Shown here piece by piece: positions 49,804-58,731 of a DNA stretch of 64,000 bases. Source of the DNA: Methyloversatilis sp. (GTDB taxonomy: Bacteria > Pseudomonadota > Gammaproteobacteria > Burkholderiales > Rhodocyclaceae). Below the pieces are notes generated by a model. The model searched no databases. It saw only the letters and a list, made by a program, of their open reading frames with translations, and was not told the origin of the DNA. Both the position numbers and the translations under genes were made by a program. Location of the stretch: the NCBI RefSeq assembly GCF_030696805.1, contig NZ_JAUYRO010000096.1, forward strand, positions 62,001 through 126,000, given 5' to 3'. Within the stretch, counting starts at the first letter, position 1, and every line of letters starts with the position of its first letter.

Positions 49804-51234
49804 TCAGTTCAAAGGCGGTGGCAGCAGTTTTCCTGGATTCATCAGCGCGTGCGGATCCAGCGCGCGTTTCACCGCGCGCATCAGGTCGAGCTCCACCGGA
49901 CTTTTGCACTCAGCCAGCAACTGTGTCTTGAGCTGGCCGATGCCGTGCTCGGCGGATACAGACCCCTCCAGCACGCGCACCGCTTCGTAGACGAGCGCGT
50001 TGGCAGTCACAGCGTCGGCCAGTAGACGCGCATTGTCGTCTGCCTGCGGGAAGGACAGGTTGTAGTGCAGGTTGCCGTCGCCGGCATGGCCGAACACCAC
50101 GATACGTACGCCGGGCAACGCCTGCGCGATGCGCTCGCCCGCCTGATCGATGAAACGCGCAATCGCGCTGACCGGCACGCTGATGTCGTGCTTGACGCTG
50201 AATCCCTCGATGCGCTGCGCCTCGGAAATGTTTTCGCGCAGCGCCCACAGTGCAGCCGCCTGCGAAAGATCTTGCGCGATCACTGCATCGCACACCACTC
50301 CCTGCTCCATCGAGGCCCCCAGAATCTCACCCAGTCGCTCATCGAGCCCGGGCTGGTTACCTGACAGCTCGATCAGCGCATACCAGGGCGCAACGCCGGA
50401 CAAGGGGTCGCGCGTGTCTGGCATGTGCTTGAGCACCAGTGTCAGCGCCTCGCGCCCGACCAGTTCGAAAGCGTTGAGTACGTCACTTGCCTGGGCGCGC
50501 AGCTGCGCCAGCAGATCGATCGCACGCTGGACATCATCCATCGCCACCCAGGCAAGCGCGGAGTGGGCCGGCAGCGGCGACAGCTTCAGCACAGCGGCAC
50601 TGATGAAGCCCAGCGTGCCCTCGGCGCCAATGAACATGTGCTTGAGGTCATAGCCTGTATTGTCCTTGCGCAAGGCGCGCAGACCGTCCCATATACGACC
50701 GTCGGGCAGCACGACCTCCAGTCCGAGCACCTGGTCACGCGCATTGCCATGACGCAACACATGCACGCCGCCCGCGTTGGTCGACAGGTTGCCGCCGATT
50801 TCGCACGATCCTTCCGACGCGAGGCTGAGCGGAAAGAGCAGGCCGGCATCGCGCGCGGCCGTCTGAACCGTAGCCAGCTTGCACCCTGCTTCCACAGTGA
50901 TCGACGCGTTATCGCGGTCCAGCGCCCGGATGCGGTTCAGGCGCGACAGATTGACCAGCACCTCGCCCTGCCCTGCGCGCGGCGTGGCGCCGCCGCACAG
51001 GCCGGTATTGCCGCCCTGCGGCACCATGGGCAGCCCGGCGTCGGCACACAGCCGCACGACGCGTGACAGCTCGTTGGTCGTCGCCGGGCGCACGACGCAC
51101 AGCGCATCGCCGATGTAGCGGCCGCGCCAGTCGGTAAAGTACCGGGCGGTATCGCCTGCGGCAGACAGAACATGGGCATCGCCGACGATGTCGCGCAGCC
51201 TGGTGAGCGCGTCAGCGATGCGCTCGCGCTCCAT
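49804..51234 (-). CDS. FAD-linked oxidase (GlcD/D-2-hydroxyacid dehydrogenase type)
   Basis: 476 residues, VAO-type flavoprotein. The FAD-binding PCMH domain (about 35-215) holds PMVPQGGNTGLCGGATP and LASEGSCEIGGNLSTNAGGVHVLRHGNA. The C-terminal oxidase domain has the metal-site FGHAGDGNLHYN and SVSAEHGIGQLK motifs. The likely substrate is a D-2-hydroxy acid such as D-lactate or D-2-hydroxyglutarate. It follows rimO with a 2-base gap. Confidence 0.9.
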   Translation of the reverse strand: MERERIADALTRLRDIVGDAHVLSAAGDTARYFTDWRGRYIGDALCVVRPATTNELSRVVRLCADAGLPMVPQGGNTGLCGGATPRAGQGEVLVNLSRLNRIRALDRDNASITVEAGCKLATVQTAARDAGLLFPLSLASEGSCEIGGNLSTNAGGVHVLRHGNARDQVLGLEVVLPDGRIWDGLRALRKDNTGYDLKHMFIGAEGTLGFISAAVLKLSPLPAHSALAWVAMDDVQRAIDLLAQLRAQASDVLNAFELVGREALTLVLKHMPDTRDPLSGVAPWYALIELSGNQPGLDERLGEILGASMEQGVVCDAVIAQDLSQAAALWALRENISEAQRIEGFSVKHDISVPVSAIARFIDQAGERIAQALPGVRIVVFGHAGDGNLHYNLSFPQADDNARLLADAVTANALVYEAVRVLEGSVSAEHGIGQLKTQLLAECKSPVELDLMRAVKRALDPHALMNPGKLLPPPLN

Positions 51235-51236
51235 CG

Positions 51237-52568
51237 TCAGTCCTCGATGACCAGCTCGGCGTACAGGTCATGCACATCGCAGTCGGTGATGCGTACGCGC
51301 ACGAAGTCGCCGACATCGAGGTCCTGCCCGTCAAGAATGTGCACCAGACCGTCTATGTCCGGCGCGTCGCCCTCGCTGCGTGCGAGGGCACCATCGTCAT
51401 CCACTTCGTCAACCAGCACGATCATTTCGCGATCGATCTTCTCTTCGAGACGTTGCGTGCTGATGTCTTCCTGGAACTCCATCAGACGCTGCCTGCGCTC
51501 TTCGCGCACCTCTTCCGGCACCGCGCCCGGCAGATCGTTGGCAGTCGCGCCATCGACCGGCGAATAGGCGAAGCAGCCGACGCGGTCCAGCCGCGCTTCA
51601 CCGAGGAACTGCAGCAGTTCTTCGAATTCGGCGTCTGTTTCGCCCGGAAAGCCGGCGATGAAGGTGCTGCGTATCGTGATGTCCGGACAGATTTCGCGCC
51701 AGGCGCGGATGCGTTCCAGATTGTTCTCGGCATTGGCCGGGCGCTTCATCGCCTTCAGGATGCGCGGGCTGGCGTGCTGGAACGGTACGTCGAGATAGGG
51801 AAGTATCTTGCCTTCGGCCATCAGCGGCAGGATGTCGTCGACGTGCGGGTACGGGTATACATAATGCATGCGTACCCAGATGCCCAGTTCGCCCAGCGCA
51901 CTGGCCAGATCGTACAGTTTGGTGCGCAGCGGCTTGCCGCCCCAGAAACCGGTTCGGTACTTCACGTCAACACCGTAGGCGCTGGTGTCCTGCGACACGA
52001 TCAGCAGCTCGCGCACTCCGGCGTCGCGCAGCGTTTCCGCCTCTCGCATCACGTCACCGATCGGACGGCTGACCAGGTCGCCGCGCATCGATGGAATGAT
52101 GCAGAAACTGCAGCGGTGGTTGCAGCCTTCGGAAATCTTCAGGTAGGCATAGTGCGACGGCGTCAGCCGGATGCCCTGAGGCGGCACCAGGTCGGTGAAC
52201 GGGTCGTGCGGCTTCGGCAGATGGCGATGCACCGCATTCATGACCTCCTCGGTCGCATGCGGACCGGTCACCGCCAATATCTGCGGATGCGTCTCCAGCA
52301 CCTGCTGGCGCTTCGGCCCTTCGGCACCCATGCAGCCGGTCACGATGACCTTGCCGTTCTCGGCCAGGGCTTCGCCGATCGCGTCCAGCGACTCCTCGAC
52401 CGCAGCATCGATGAAGCCACAGGTGTTCACCACGACGATGTCGGCACCGTCGTAGGTCGGAGAGATGTCGTAGCCCTCGGAGCGCAGCCGGGTCAGGATG
52501 GATTCGGAGTCTACCGTGGCCTTGGGACACCCAAGGCTGAGGAAGCCCACACTCGGATTCTTGCTCAT
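51237..52568 (-). CDS. rimO: Ribosomal protein S12 methylthiotransferase RimO
   Basis: 443 residues. An N-terminal UPF0004 domain ([15 protein letters not shown], with three cluster cysteines), the radical-SAM CxxxCxxC in [15 protein letters not shown], and a C-terminal TRAM domain are in order. It adds a methylthio group to Asp of S12. The [10 protein letters not shown] motif separates it from MiaB. Confidence 0.96.
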   Translation of the reverse strand: MSKNPSVGFLSLGCPKATVDSESILTRLRSEGYDISPTYDGADIVVVNTCGFIDAAVEESLDAIGEALAENGKVIVTGCMGAEGPKRQQVLETHPQILAVTGPHATEEVMNAVHRHLPKPHDPFTDLVPPQGIRLTPSHYAYLKISEGCNHRCSFCIIPSMRGDLVSRPIGDVMREAETLRDAGVRELLIVSQDTSAYGVDVKYRTGFWGGKPLRTKLYDLASALGELGIWVRMHYVYPYPHVDDILPLMAEGKILPYLDVPFQHASPRILKAMKRPANAENNLERIRAWREICPDITIRSTFIAGFPGETDAEFEELLQFLGEARLDRVGCFAYSPVDGATANDLPGAVPEEVREERRQRLMEFQEDISTQRLEEKIDREMIVLVDEVDDDGALARSEGDAPDIDGLVHILDGQDLDVGDFVRVRITDCDVHDLYAELVIED

Positions 52569-52586
52569 GAAGCACTCGATAGGAAA

Positions 52587-53126
52587 TCAACGCGCAAGTA
52601 TACCGCCCCGCTCGTCCCGGACCGCTTGGAACGGCGGCCGGACGTGGTCGATCATGTCAGGCGGCAGATCGGCCTGGGGCGGCATCGAACCAAGGCGGCG
52701 AAAGCCCATCGATCCGAGCATGCGGAGCGAAGCCAGATTGTCGCGGTGCGCTGCAGCATGCACCGGCCGTTCGTCGCCCAGACTGGCGACAAACCCGAGC
52801 ACGGACAGACAGGCCTCGCGAGCAAATCCGTTCCCCCAGTGCGCGCGGGCGAGGAAATAGCCGATCTGCAGGTCGCCGTTGCGCCGTTGCCCGAGTTGCA
52901 GGAAGCCGACCGGCTCGCCTGTTCTGAGACGGATCACGTGCTTGATGCGGTGCGCGTCGTTGGCAATCACGCTGCGCACCCAGCGTCCGGCGTCGAAAGG
53001 CAGCGGAATGTCGGGGATATAGCGGAAGATCGACGTGTCGGCTGCGATCAGTGCGAGATCGGATACGTCGTCATGCGTCATCGGCACCAGCACAAGTCGG
53101 CCGGCAAGCAGGGAGGCATTGATCAA
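52587..53126 (-). CDS. GNAT-family acetyltransferase (RimJ/RimL-type)
   Basis: 179 residues. LVLVPMTHDDVSDL start, YFLARAHWGNGFAREAC motif A and AAHRDNLASLRMLGSMGFRRLG near the end are typical of RimJ/RimL proteins. The start is probably TTG; no in-frame ATG is near, so it may be off by a few codons. Upstream of rimO by 18 bases; its target is unknown, although ribosomal N-acetylation is plausible from family. Confidence 0.8.
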   Translation of the reverse strand: MINASLLAGRLVLVPMTHDDVSDLALIAADTSIFRYIPDIPLPFDAGRWVRSVIANDAHRIKHVIRLRTGEPVGFLQLGQRRNGDLQIGYFLARAHWGNGFAREACLSVLGFVASLGDERPVHAAAHRDNLASLRMLGSMGFRRLGSMPPQADLPPDMIDHVRPPFQAVRDERGGILAR

Positions 53127-53201
53127 CGCGGCATGTCCGCAGACGACAAAGCCGACCCTGCGGATCGGCTCTGGGTGGTGCGCCCGGTCATTCGTCGCCG
53201 C

Positions 53202-53804
53202 TTACTTGGCCGGAGGCGGACCCTTGTCGCCGCTTTGCGGCGGCGTGAAGCCCGGGAATTTGAAGCCGGACATCATCGAACGCGTCTGCTGTTCAATCTG
53301 TTCCTGCATCTGCACGAACATGCGCTTGCTCTGTTCCATGTAGGCACCCATCATGCTCTGCATGGCGGGACCCTGGAAGTTCAGGAACTGGGCCCACAGA
53401 TCCTTGCTCATGGCGTTGTTGTCGCCGTAGATGGCGCGCGCCTGATCCTGCAACTTGGACTGGACGTCGGTGAATGCCTTGATGTTGCCCTCAAGGTACT
53501 TGCCCATCATGCCCTGCATCGCGTTGCCGTAGAAGCGGATCATCTGCGACAGCAGGTCGGAGGTGAACATCGGCACGCCTTCACTCTCTTCTTCGATGAT
53601 GATCTGCAGCAGTATGCTGCGCGTCAGGTCGTCGCCGGTTTTGGCATCGACAACCTGGAATTCCGCGTTTTCAAGGACCAATTCCTTTACGTCGGACAAT
53701 GTGATGTAGGAACTCGTACGGGTATCGTAAAGCCGGCGGTTGGGGTACTTCTTGATCAGCCTGTGGGTGGAACTGGTCCCCTCGCGGCTTTGCGAAACGC
53801 TCAT
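53202..53804 (-). CDS. phaR: Polyhydroxyalkanoate synthesis repressor PhaR
   Basis: 200 residues. The N-terminal DNA-binding domain has the signature LIKKYPNRRLYDTRTSSYITL, followed by PHB-accumulation regulatory domains (DLLSQMIRFYGNAMQGMMGKYLE). It represses phasin and its own gene until PHA granules bind it. The tail is Pro/Gly-rich. AGGACAGGA precedes the ATG. It closes the pha locus. Confidence 0.95.
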   Translation of the reverse strand: MSVSQSREGTSSTHRLIKKYPNRRLYDTRTSSYITLSDVKELVLENAEFQVVDAKTGDDLTRSILLQIIIEEESEGVPMFTSDLLSQMIRFYGNAMQGMMGKYLEGNIKAFTDVQSKLQDQARAIYGDNNAMSKDLWAQFLNFQGPAMQSMMGAYMEQSKRMFVQMQEQIEQQTRSMMSGFKFPGFTPPQSGDKGPPPAK

Positions 53805-53877
53805 TGTGTCCTGTCCTCGCTCGATGGCTCTGCGTCGGGACGGTGGGTTCCGTCCGCAACATTTTTGATCATACAGC

Positions 53878-53920
53878 AAGCAAAGGCCTTATGCGGCAGT
53901 GCCGCATAAGGCCTTTGCTT
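53878..53920. terminator. Perfect 21-bp inverted repeat between phaB and phaR
   Basis: Two perfect 21-base arms around one central base, AAGCAAAGGCCTTATGCGGCA and its complement. It stands between the phaB stop and the phaR start, so it may end or process the phaC-phaB-phaB transcript, although no long U-run follows on the minus strand. Confidence 0.6.
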
Positions 53921-53956
53921 TGATACTTTGCGCCCTGATTGTTCAGACGCCAAGGC

Positions 53957-54697
53957 TTACTGGTAGTAGAGCCCGCCGTTGATGTTCAGCGTTGCGCCGG
54001 TGACATAACCTGCCAGCTCCGACGCAAGATAAGACACCGCCGCACCGATTTCTTCCGGCTTGCCCAGGCGCTTCATCGGCACCGAGTCGATGATGCTCTG
54101 GCGGATGTCTTCGCGGATCGACATGACCATTTCGGTGCCGACGTAGCCCGGCGAAATGGCATTCACGGTGACGCCCTTGGTTGCCATTTCTGCTGCCAGT
54201 GCCTTGGTGAAGCCGATCACGCCGGCCTTGGCTGCCGAGTAGTTCGTCTGGCCTGCCTGACCCTTGACGCCATTGACCGACGAAATGTTGATGATGCGTC
54301 CCCAGCCACGCTCGGCCATGCGGCCAGCGACCTGATGAGTCACATTGAACAGGCTGTCGAGATTGGTGGTCAGCACTGCATCCCACTGGCCCTTGTCCAT
54401 TTTCGAAAAGAACTTGTCGCGGGTGATGCCGGCATTGTTGACGACGACGTCCACCGGCCCGAAATCCTGTTCGACCTTTTCGATCATGGCCTTGCAGGAC
54501 TCATAGTCCGACACGTCACCTTCGGCGGCCTTCAGGTCGAAACCTTCCGTCTGCATCTTCGTCAGCCACTCGTCCTTCTGCGGGAAACCCGGCAGACAGT
54601 TGGCCACCACGGTGTAGCCGTCCTTTGCCAGTGCCTTGCAGATTGCCGTGCCCAAGCCGCCCATACCGCCGGTTACCAGCGCCACTCTTTTCGTCAT
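53957..54697 (-). CDS. phaB: Acetoacetyl-CoA reductase (second copy)
   Basis: 246 residues, NADPH-dependent SDR that makes 3-hydroxybutyryl-CoA for PHB. The Rossmann loop VTGGMGGLGTAI, NNAGITRDKFFSKM, catalytic Ser in INISSVNGVKGQAGQTNYSAAKAG and GGLYYQ at the end fit PhaB. GGGAGATG precedes the ATG. It is about 85 bases downstream of the other phaB copy and clearly differs from it. Confidence 0.94.
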   Translation of the reverse strand: MTKRVALVTGGMGGLGTAICKALAKDGYTVVANCLPGFPQKDEWLTKMQTEGFDLKAAEGDVSDYESCKAMIEKVEQDFGPVDVVVNNAGITRDKFFSKMDKGQWDAVLTTNLDSLFNVTHQVAGRMAERGWGRIINISSVNGVKGQAGQTNYSAAKAGVIGFTKALAAEMATKGVTVNAISPGYVGTEMVMSIREDIRQSIIDSVPMKRLGKPEEIGAAVSYLASELAGYVTGATLNINGGLYYQ

Positions 54698-54728
54698 CTC
54701 TCATCTCCCAGCCAGCTGCGTCAGTGAG

Positions 54729-54756
54729 CTTCCACCCCCGCCGGACGGGGTGGAAG
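54729..54756. repeat. Stem-loop between the two phaB genes
   Basis: CTTCCACCCC (54729-54738) pairs with GGGGTGGAAG (54747-54756) across an 8-base loop. A U-run follows only on the plus strand, so on the minus-strand pha transcript it is more likely a processing or stability hairpin. Confidence 0.5.
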
Positions 54757-54782
54757 TTTTGCGCGGAAATCCGCGCTGGCGG

Positions 54783-55523
54783 TCAGGCCATATGCTGACC
54801 ACCGTTGATTGCAATGTTGGCGCCTGTCACAAAAGCGGCTTCGTCGGACGCCAGATAGGCCACCAGGCCTGCGATTTCTTCCGGCTTTCCCAGACGCGAC
54901 ACCGGAATCTGCGGCAGGATCTTGCTGTCGAGGATGTCCTGCGGAATCGCCATCACCATCTTGGTGCCGATGTAGCCCGGCGAAATCGTGTTCACGGTGA
55001 CGCCGTTGCGCGCAACTTCCAGCGCAAGCGCCTTGGTGAAGCCATGCATGCCGGCCTTGGCTGCTGAATAGTTGGTCTGGCCGAAGGCACCCTTCGAGCC
55101 ATTGACCGACGACACATTGATGACGCGGCCCCACTTGCGCTCGGTCATGCCGTCGATGACCTGCTTGGTCATGTTGAAGCAGGAGTCGAGATTGGTCGAA
55201 ATCACTACTTTCCAGTCCGCTGCCGTCATCTTCTTGAACGTCATGTCGCGGGTGATGCCGGCGTTGTTCACCAGCACATCCACTGGTCCCACTTCCTTGG
55301 TCACGGCTTCCACGCACGCCTTGCACGAATCGAAATCGGACACGTCGCACGCATAAGCCTTGAATCCGTAGCCCATGTTGTTCATCGACTGCAGCCATTC
55401 GGCTGCTTTCGTATTGCCCGGGCTGTGCGTGGTGACCACGCGGAAACCCAATGCAGCGAGCTTGATGCAGACCGCTTCGCCCAGTCCGCCCATGCCGCCC
55501 GTTACCAGTGCAACTCTTGCCAT
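54783..55523 (-). CDS. phaB: Acetoacetyl-CoA reductase (first copy)
   Basis: 246 residues. VTGGMGGLGEAVCIKLAALG, NNAGITRDMTFKKM, INVSSVNGSKGAFGQTNYSAAKAG and GGQHMA match the Cupriavidus PhaB pattern closely. GGAGGAGA stands before the ATG, the strongest ribosome binding site of the locus. It directly follows phaC and is likely the main reductase for PHB. Confidence 0.95.
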   Translation of the reverse strand: MARVALVTGGMGGLGEAVCIKLAALGFRVVTTHSPGNTKAAEWLQSMNNMGYGFKAYACDVSDFDSCKACVEAVTKEVGPVDVLVNNAGITRDMTFKKMTAADWKVVISTNLDSCFNMTKQVIDGMTERKWGRVINVSSVNGSKGAFGQTNYSAAKAGMHGFTKALALEVARNGVTVNTISPGYIGTKMVMAIPQDILDSKILPQIPVSRLGKPEEIAGLVAYLASDEAAFVTGANIAINGGQHMA

Positions 55524-55590
55524 GCTTGTCTCCTCCGATTTTGTGAGGGTATTTCGCTGCCGCAGCCCCCCTCTTTAAGGCTGCCATTTC

Positions 55591-57372
55591 TCAAGTCGTT
55601 GCCAACCCTTTCACATACCGTCCGGGTGCCGCTTCAATCACCGTGTGTCGAGCGTTTCCGGGGGCTTTCGGCGCGGCGACCTTCTTGCCGGACTTGCCTG
55701 CCAGCCATGCGGCGTAGTGCTTCCACCAGCTGCCGGGATGTTCGGTCGCACCCGCGCGCCACTCGAGCGCATTCGATGCGTCACCGCCGGTCCAGTGCGA
55801 ACGTTTGTCCTTCGAAACCGGATTGATCGTGCCGGCAACATGACCACTTGCGCCGAGCACGAAGGTGGTTTCGCCACCGAGCAGGCCACGCGCCAGATAG
55901 GCGCCTGTCCACGGCACGATGTGATCTTCCGATGTGGCGAGCAGGTAAGCCGGCATGTCGATCTTGCCAAGATCGAGCCGTACGCCGAGTACTTCGAGCT
56001 TGCCCGGAACGCGCAGGCTGTTTTCCAGATACAGATTGCGCAGATACCAGGCCAGGAAAGGCCCGGGCAGATTCGTGCTGTCGCAGTTCCAGTGCAGGAT
56101 GTCGAATGGCGGTGGCGTTTCGCCCTTGAGGTAGTTGCCGACTACGTAATTCCAGATCAGATCGTTGGGTCGCAGGCTGCTGAAGGTCTGCGCCAGTTCG
56201 CGCCCGGGCAGCACACCGCCGCGACCGATTGATGCTTCGCGTGCGGCCACCATGCCTTCATCGATCAGACAGGCGAGTTCGCCGGCGTCGGAAAAGTCGA
56301 GCAGCGTGGTCAGCAAGGCCATGCTGGCGGCCGGTTTTTCGCCACGACCGCAGGCCACGGCGAGCGCCGAAGCGAGAATGGTGCCGCCAACGCAGAAACC
56401 CAGCGTGTTCGGCTGCATATCACCGGTGATGTCGCGTACGACTTCGAGCGCTGTCAGCGGGCCGAGACTGAGGTAGTTTTCCCAGGTCAGTGTGCCCATC
56501 GAATCGTCGGGATTTCGCCACGACACGAGGAATACCGTGAAGCCCTGCTCAACCAGGTAGCGCACCAGCGAGTTTTCCGGCTGCAGGTCCATCAGGTAGT
56601 ACTTGTTGATGCAGGGAGGAATGATCAACAACGGCTTGGCATGTACCTTTGCGGTCAGCGGCGCGTACTGGATCAGCTGTATCAGCGTGTTTTCGAACAC
56701 CACGGAACCGGGCGTCACCGCCAGATTCCTGCCGACCTCGAAGGCGCCCGGTGTCGACATGGAAATGTAGCCCTGCTGCAGGTCGCGCAGCAGGTTTTCC
56801 ATGCCCTTGCGGATGCTTTCGCCTTCGGTGCGCAGCGCCGTCTGGATGAATTCGGGGTTGGTCGCGGCGAAATTCGCCGGCGACATCGCCTCGATCATCT
56901 GCTTTGACAGATAGCGCATGCGGTCCTTGGCACGTCCGTCTGCCACCGGAGTCGCTTCGACACACTCGCGCATGAAGGCCGAATTGAGCGCATAAGCCTG
57001 GCGCAGATAGTCGAAATACGGGCTTTCCGACCATTCCGGCGCCCGGAAGCGACGATCCGACGGATCCATCCTGACCACCGAAGTGCCCGCTTCATCGGGT
57101 TTGCGCTGAGTGAACGCCTGCCAGAGCTGATGCTGGTTGGTCAGCCACTGCTGGTGCAGGGCGTTGAAGCGCTCGATTTCGGGCGGCGGAAAACCGTTTG
57201 ACGGAAACGGTGTCTGAGCGGATGTGACACCGGCAGCGTCGGGACGCTGCTGGCGTGCCATGAAATCGCTGAAGTTGCGGCTCATGGCAGTCATGATGGC
57301 CATCCAGTCCTGGGTCTGCTCGCCGGAAGAAGGCAATGAAGAAGACCCGGGGCTTGCCGATTCGCTGCTCAT
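55591..57372 (-). CDS. phaC: Class I poly(3-hydroxyalkanoate) synthase
   Basis: 593 residues, the usual class I length. The lipase-like box is GFCVGGTIL with the catalytic Cys, the Asp is in TSEDHIVPW and the His in GASGHVAG. It polymerises 3-hydroxyacyl-CoA in the cytoplasm. It is first in the locus and is followed by two phaB genes; the thiolase phaA normally between them is missing here. Confidence 0.95.
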   Translation of the reverse strand: MSSESASPGSSSLPSSGEQTQDWMAIMTAMSRNFSDFMARQQRPDAAGVTSAQTPFPSNGFPPPEIERFNALHQQWLTNQHQLWQAFTQRKPDEAGTSVVRMDPSDRRFRAPEWSESPYFDYLRQAYALNSAFMRECVEATPVADGRAKDRMRYLSKQMIEAMSPANFAATNPEFIQTALRTEGESIRKGMENLLRDLQQGYISMSTPGAFEVGRNLAVTPGSVVFENTLIQLIQYAPLTAKVHAKPLLIIPPCINKYYLMDLQPENSLVRYLVEQGFTVFLVSWRNPDDSMGTLTWENYLSLGPLTALEVVRDITGDMQPNTLGFCVGGTILASALAVACGRGEKPAASMALLTTLLDFSDAGELACLIDEGMVAAREASIGRGGVLPGRELAQTFSSLRPNDLIWNYVVGNYLKGETPPPFDILHWNCDSTNLPGPFLAWYLRNLYLENSLRVPGKLEVLGVRLDLGKIDMPAYLLATSEDHIVPWTGAYLARGLLGGETTFVLGASGHVAGTINPVSKDKRSHWTGGDASNALEWRAGATEHPGSWWKHYAAWLAGKSGKKVAAPKAPGNARHTVIEAAPGRYVKGLATT

Positions 57373-57487
57373 CTATTTCGATCCCTGTCGTTCCTGAAGT
57401 ACCCGGATGCACGGCAAGCGACGGTAAGCTGCAGCGTCATCGGGTACGGATATACGGCCACCGAGCATAGCAGCGGCAACATTAAAG

Positions 57488-57505
57488 GGACCTGCCTTCA
57501 GGTCC
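57488..57505. repeat. Hairpin in the phaC leader
   Basis: GGACCTG-CCTT-CAGGTCC, a perfect 7-bp stem about 120 bases before phaC. On the minus strand it is followed by CTTTAAT. A leader hairpin or weak terminator; function not clear. Confidence 0.4.
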
Positions 57506-57570
57506 GGCATTGCATGAATGCAGCACATTTATATCTTGCACAGTTCAGCATCGCCGGGAATTGTTGCATT

Positions 57571-57582
57571 GCACAAAAACTG
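57571..57582 (+). promoter_or_regulatory. Candidate PhaR operator in the phaC upstream region
   Basis: GCACAAAAACTG matches the Ralstonia PhaR consensus GCAMMAAWTMMD (recalled) at 10 of 12 positions. It lies in the divergent region between phaC and the small membrane protein, next to a TTGACA-like element. Only a pattern match. Confidence 0.3.
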
Positions 57583-57616
57583 TGTCAATCCCGGATTGCG
57601 GAAGGAGTCACACCGG

Positions 57617-57997
57617 ATGTACATCGTCGCCATCGCCTGGATCTACGTCGTGCTGATGATGTCGATCACCGAACAGTCCATCATCGCAGGCATCATGACC
57701 TTTGTTTTCTACGGTCTGGCGCCACTGGCCCTCTTTTTGTGGATTTTCGGCACGCCGGCCCGACGGCGTGCCGCGTACCGGAAATCGCTGCTCGCACAAG
57801 CCGAAGCTTCAGTGGGCGAATCCGTCGACCAGATGGTGGATCAGCACGATGCTGCCGATGCCGGCCGAAATGAGCACCACCTGCTGAATGGTGGCGGACA
57901 GCTCGGCGCGACGGTGCAGTCCGGGGATCAGGTCGGCGACGGCAACATAGATCATGCTGGCAGCCGCGATGCACAGCAGGTAGGGCACCGCCCCTGA
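57617..57997 (+). CDS. Small membrane protein, overlapping the ZIP gene antisense
   Basis: 126 residues. Two hydrophobic helices (YIVAIAWIYVVLMMSI and GIMTFVFYGLAPLALFLWIFG) are followed by a basic PARRRAAYRK and a hydrophilic tail. GGAAGGAGT before the ATG supports real translation. The last 63 codons are antisense to the convergent ZIP gene, so they are partly dictated by it. The family is not recognised; similar small membrane proteins beside ZIP genes are recalled in betaproteobacteria. Confidence 0.7.
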   Translation: MYIVAIAWIYVVLMMSITEQSIIAGIMTFVFYGLAPLALFLWIFGTPARRRAAYRKSLLAQAEASVGESVDQMVDQHDAADAGRNEHHLLNGGGQLGATVQSGDQVGDGNIDHAGSRDAQQVGHRP

Positions 57998-58699
57998 CAT
58001 CGACGCCAGTGCGAAGTACGCGCCCACGGCGCCTACCAGCGTAGCCATGCTCGATAGCAGATTGAAGGCCAGCGCCTTCATGCGGCTCATGCCCGAGTGC
58101 AGCAGCACCAGATAATCGCCCACTTCCTGAGGAATTTCGTGCGCCACGATGGCGGTCGCGGTGACGATGCCGAGCGGAATGCTCTGTGTGAAGGCAGCGG
58201 CGATCAGTACGCCATCAACAAAATTGTGGAAGGCGTCGCCGATCAGGATCAACGATGCGCTGCGCATCGATTCTTCGCTGCCATAGCCATGCGCATGGCC
58301 CCCGCCCGCGACGTGGCTGTGCGCCTGGAGCGCCACGGGCGCAGTGGCCGGCGCGACCGGCCGGTACGAATGCGCCGTCGAAGTGCGCTTCACTTCGACC
58401 GGATCATGCGCCTCGCAGCTGACTTCATGGCAGTGCCGCCACAGCACCAGCTTTTCGAGCAGGAAAAAACCGAGGATGCCGGCCAGCAGTATGCTCGTGG
58501 CCAACTCGACGCTGCCGATTTCGGTGATCGCCTGGGGCAGCACACCCAGCAACGATGCACCGAGCAGCGCACCGACCGAATAGCTGATGAGCAGCGGAAT
58601 CGTGTGCGGCTTCGCGGCAAAACCGACCAGCGCAGCGGCACATACACTGATCACGCCACCCACGAACGAGGCAAGCACGATCCACATTAGTACAGACAT
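57809..58699 (-). CDS. ZIP-family divalent metal transporter
   Basis: 296 residues, about eight membrane helices. The signature motifs are HNFVDGVLIAAAF and HEIPQEVGDYLVLLHSG, which form the binuclear metal site, and a His-rich loop (HSHVAGGGHAHGYG) is between helices 3 and 4. MSVLMWIV start chosen; a longer frame exists upstream without hydrophobic content. Metal is probably Zn or Fe. It overlaps the small membrane protein gene by 189 bases. Confidence 0.9.
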   Translation of the reverse strand: MSVLMWIVLASFVGGVISVCAAALVGFAAKPHTIPLLISYSVGALLGASLLGVLPQAITEIGSVELATSILLAGILGFFLLEKLVLWRHCHEVSCEAHDPVEVKRTSTAHSYRPVAPATAPVALQAHSHVAGGGHAHGYGSEESMRSASLILIGDAFHNFVDGVLIAAAFTQSIPLGIVTATAIVAHEIPQEVGDYLVLLHSGMSRMKALAFNLLSSMATLVGAVGAYFALASMSGAVPYLLCIAAASMIYVAVADLIPGLHRRAELSATIQQVVLISAGIGSIVLIHHLVDGFAH

Positions 58700-58731
58700 A
58701 AAGTGCAGCGCGTAGCTGAAAAGAGGCCGGA

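Noticed and set aside
51270-53909. An 879-codon open frame on the plus strand
   Set aside because: It is antisense to rimO, the GNAT gene and phaR, has low-complexity His/Arg/Gln-rich composition and no recognisable domain. Such shadow frames are common in GC-rich DNA.
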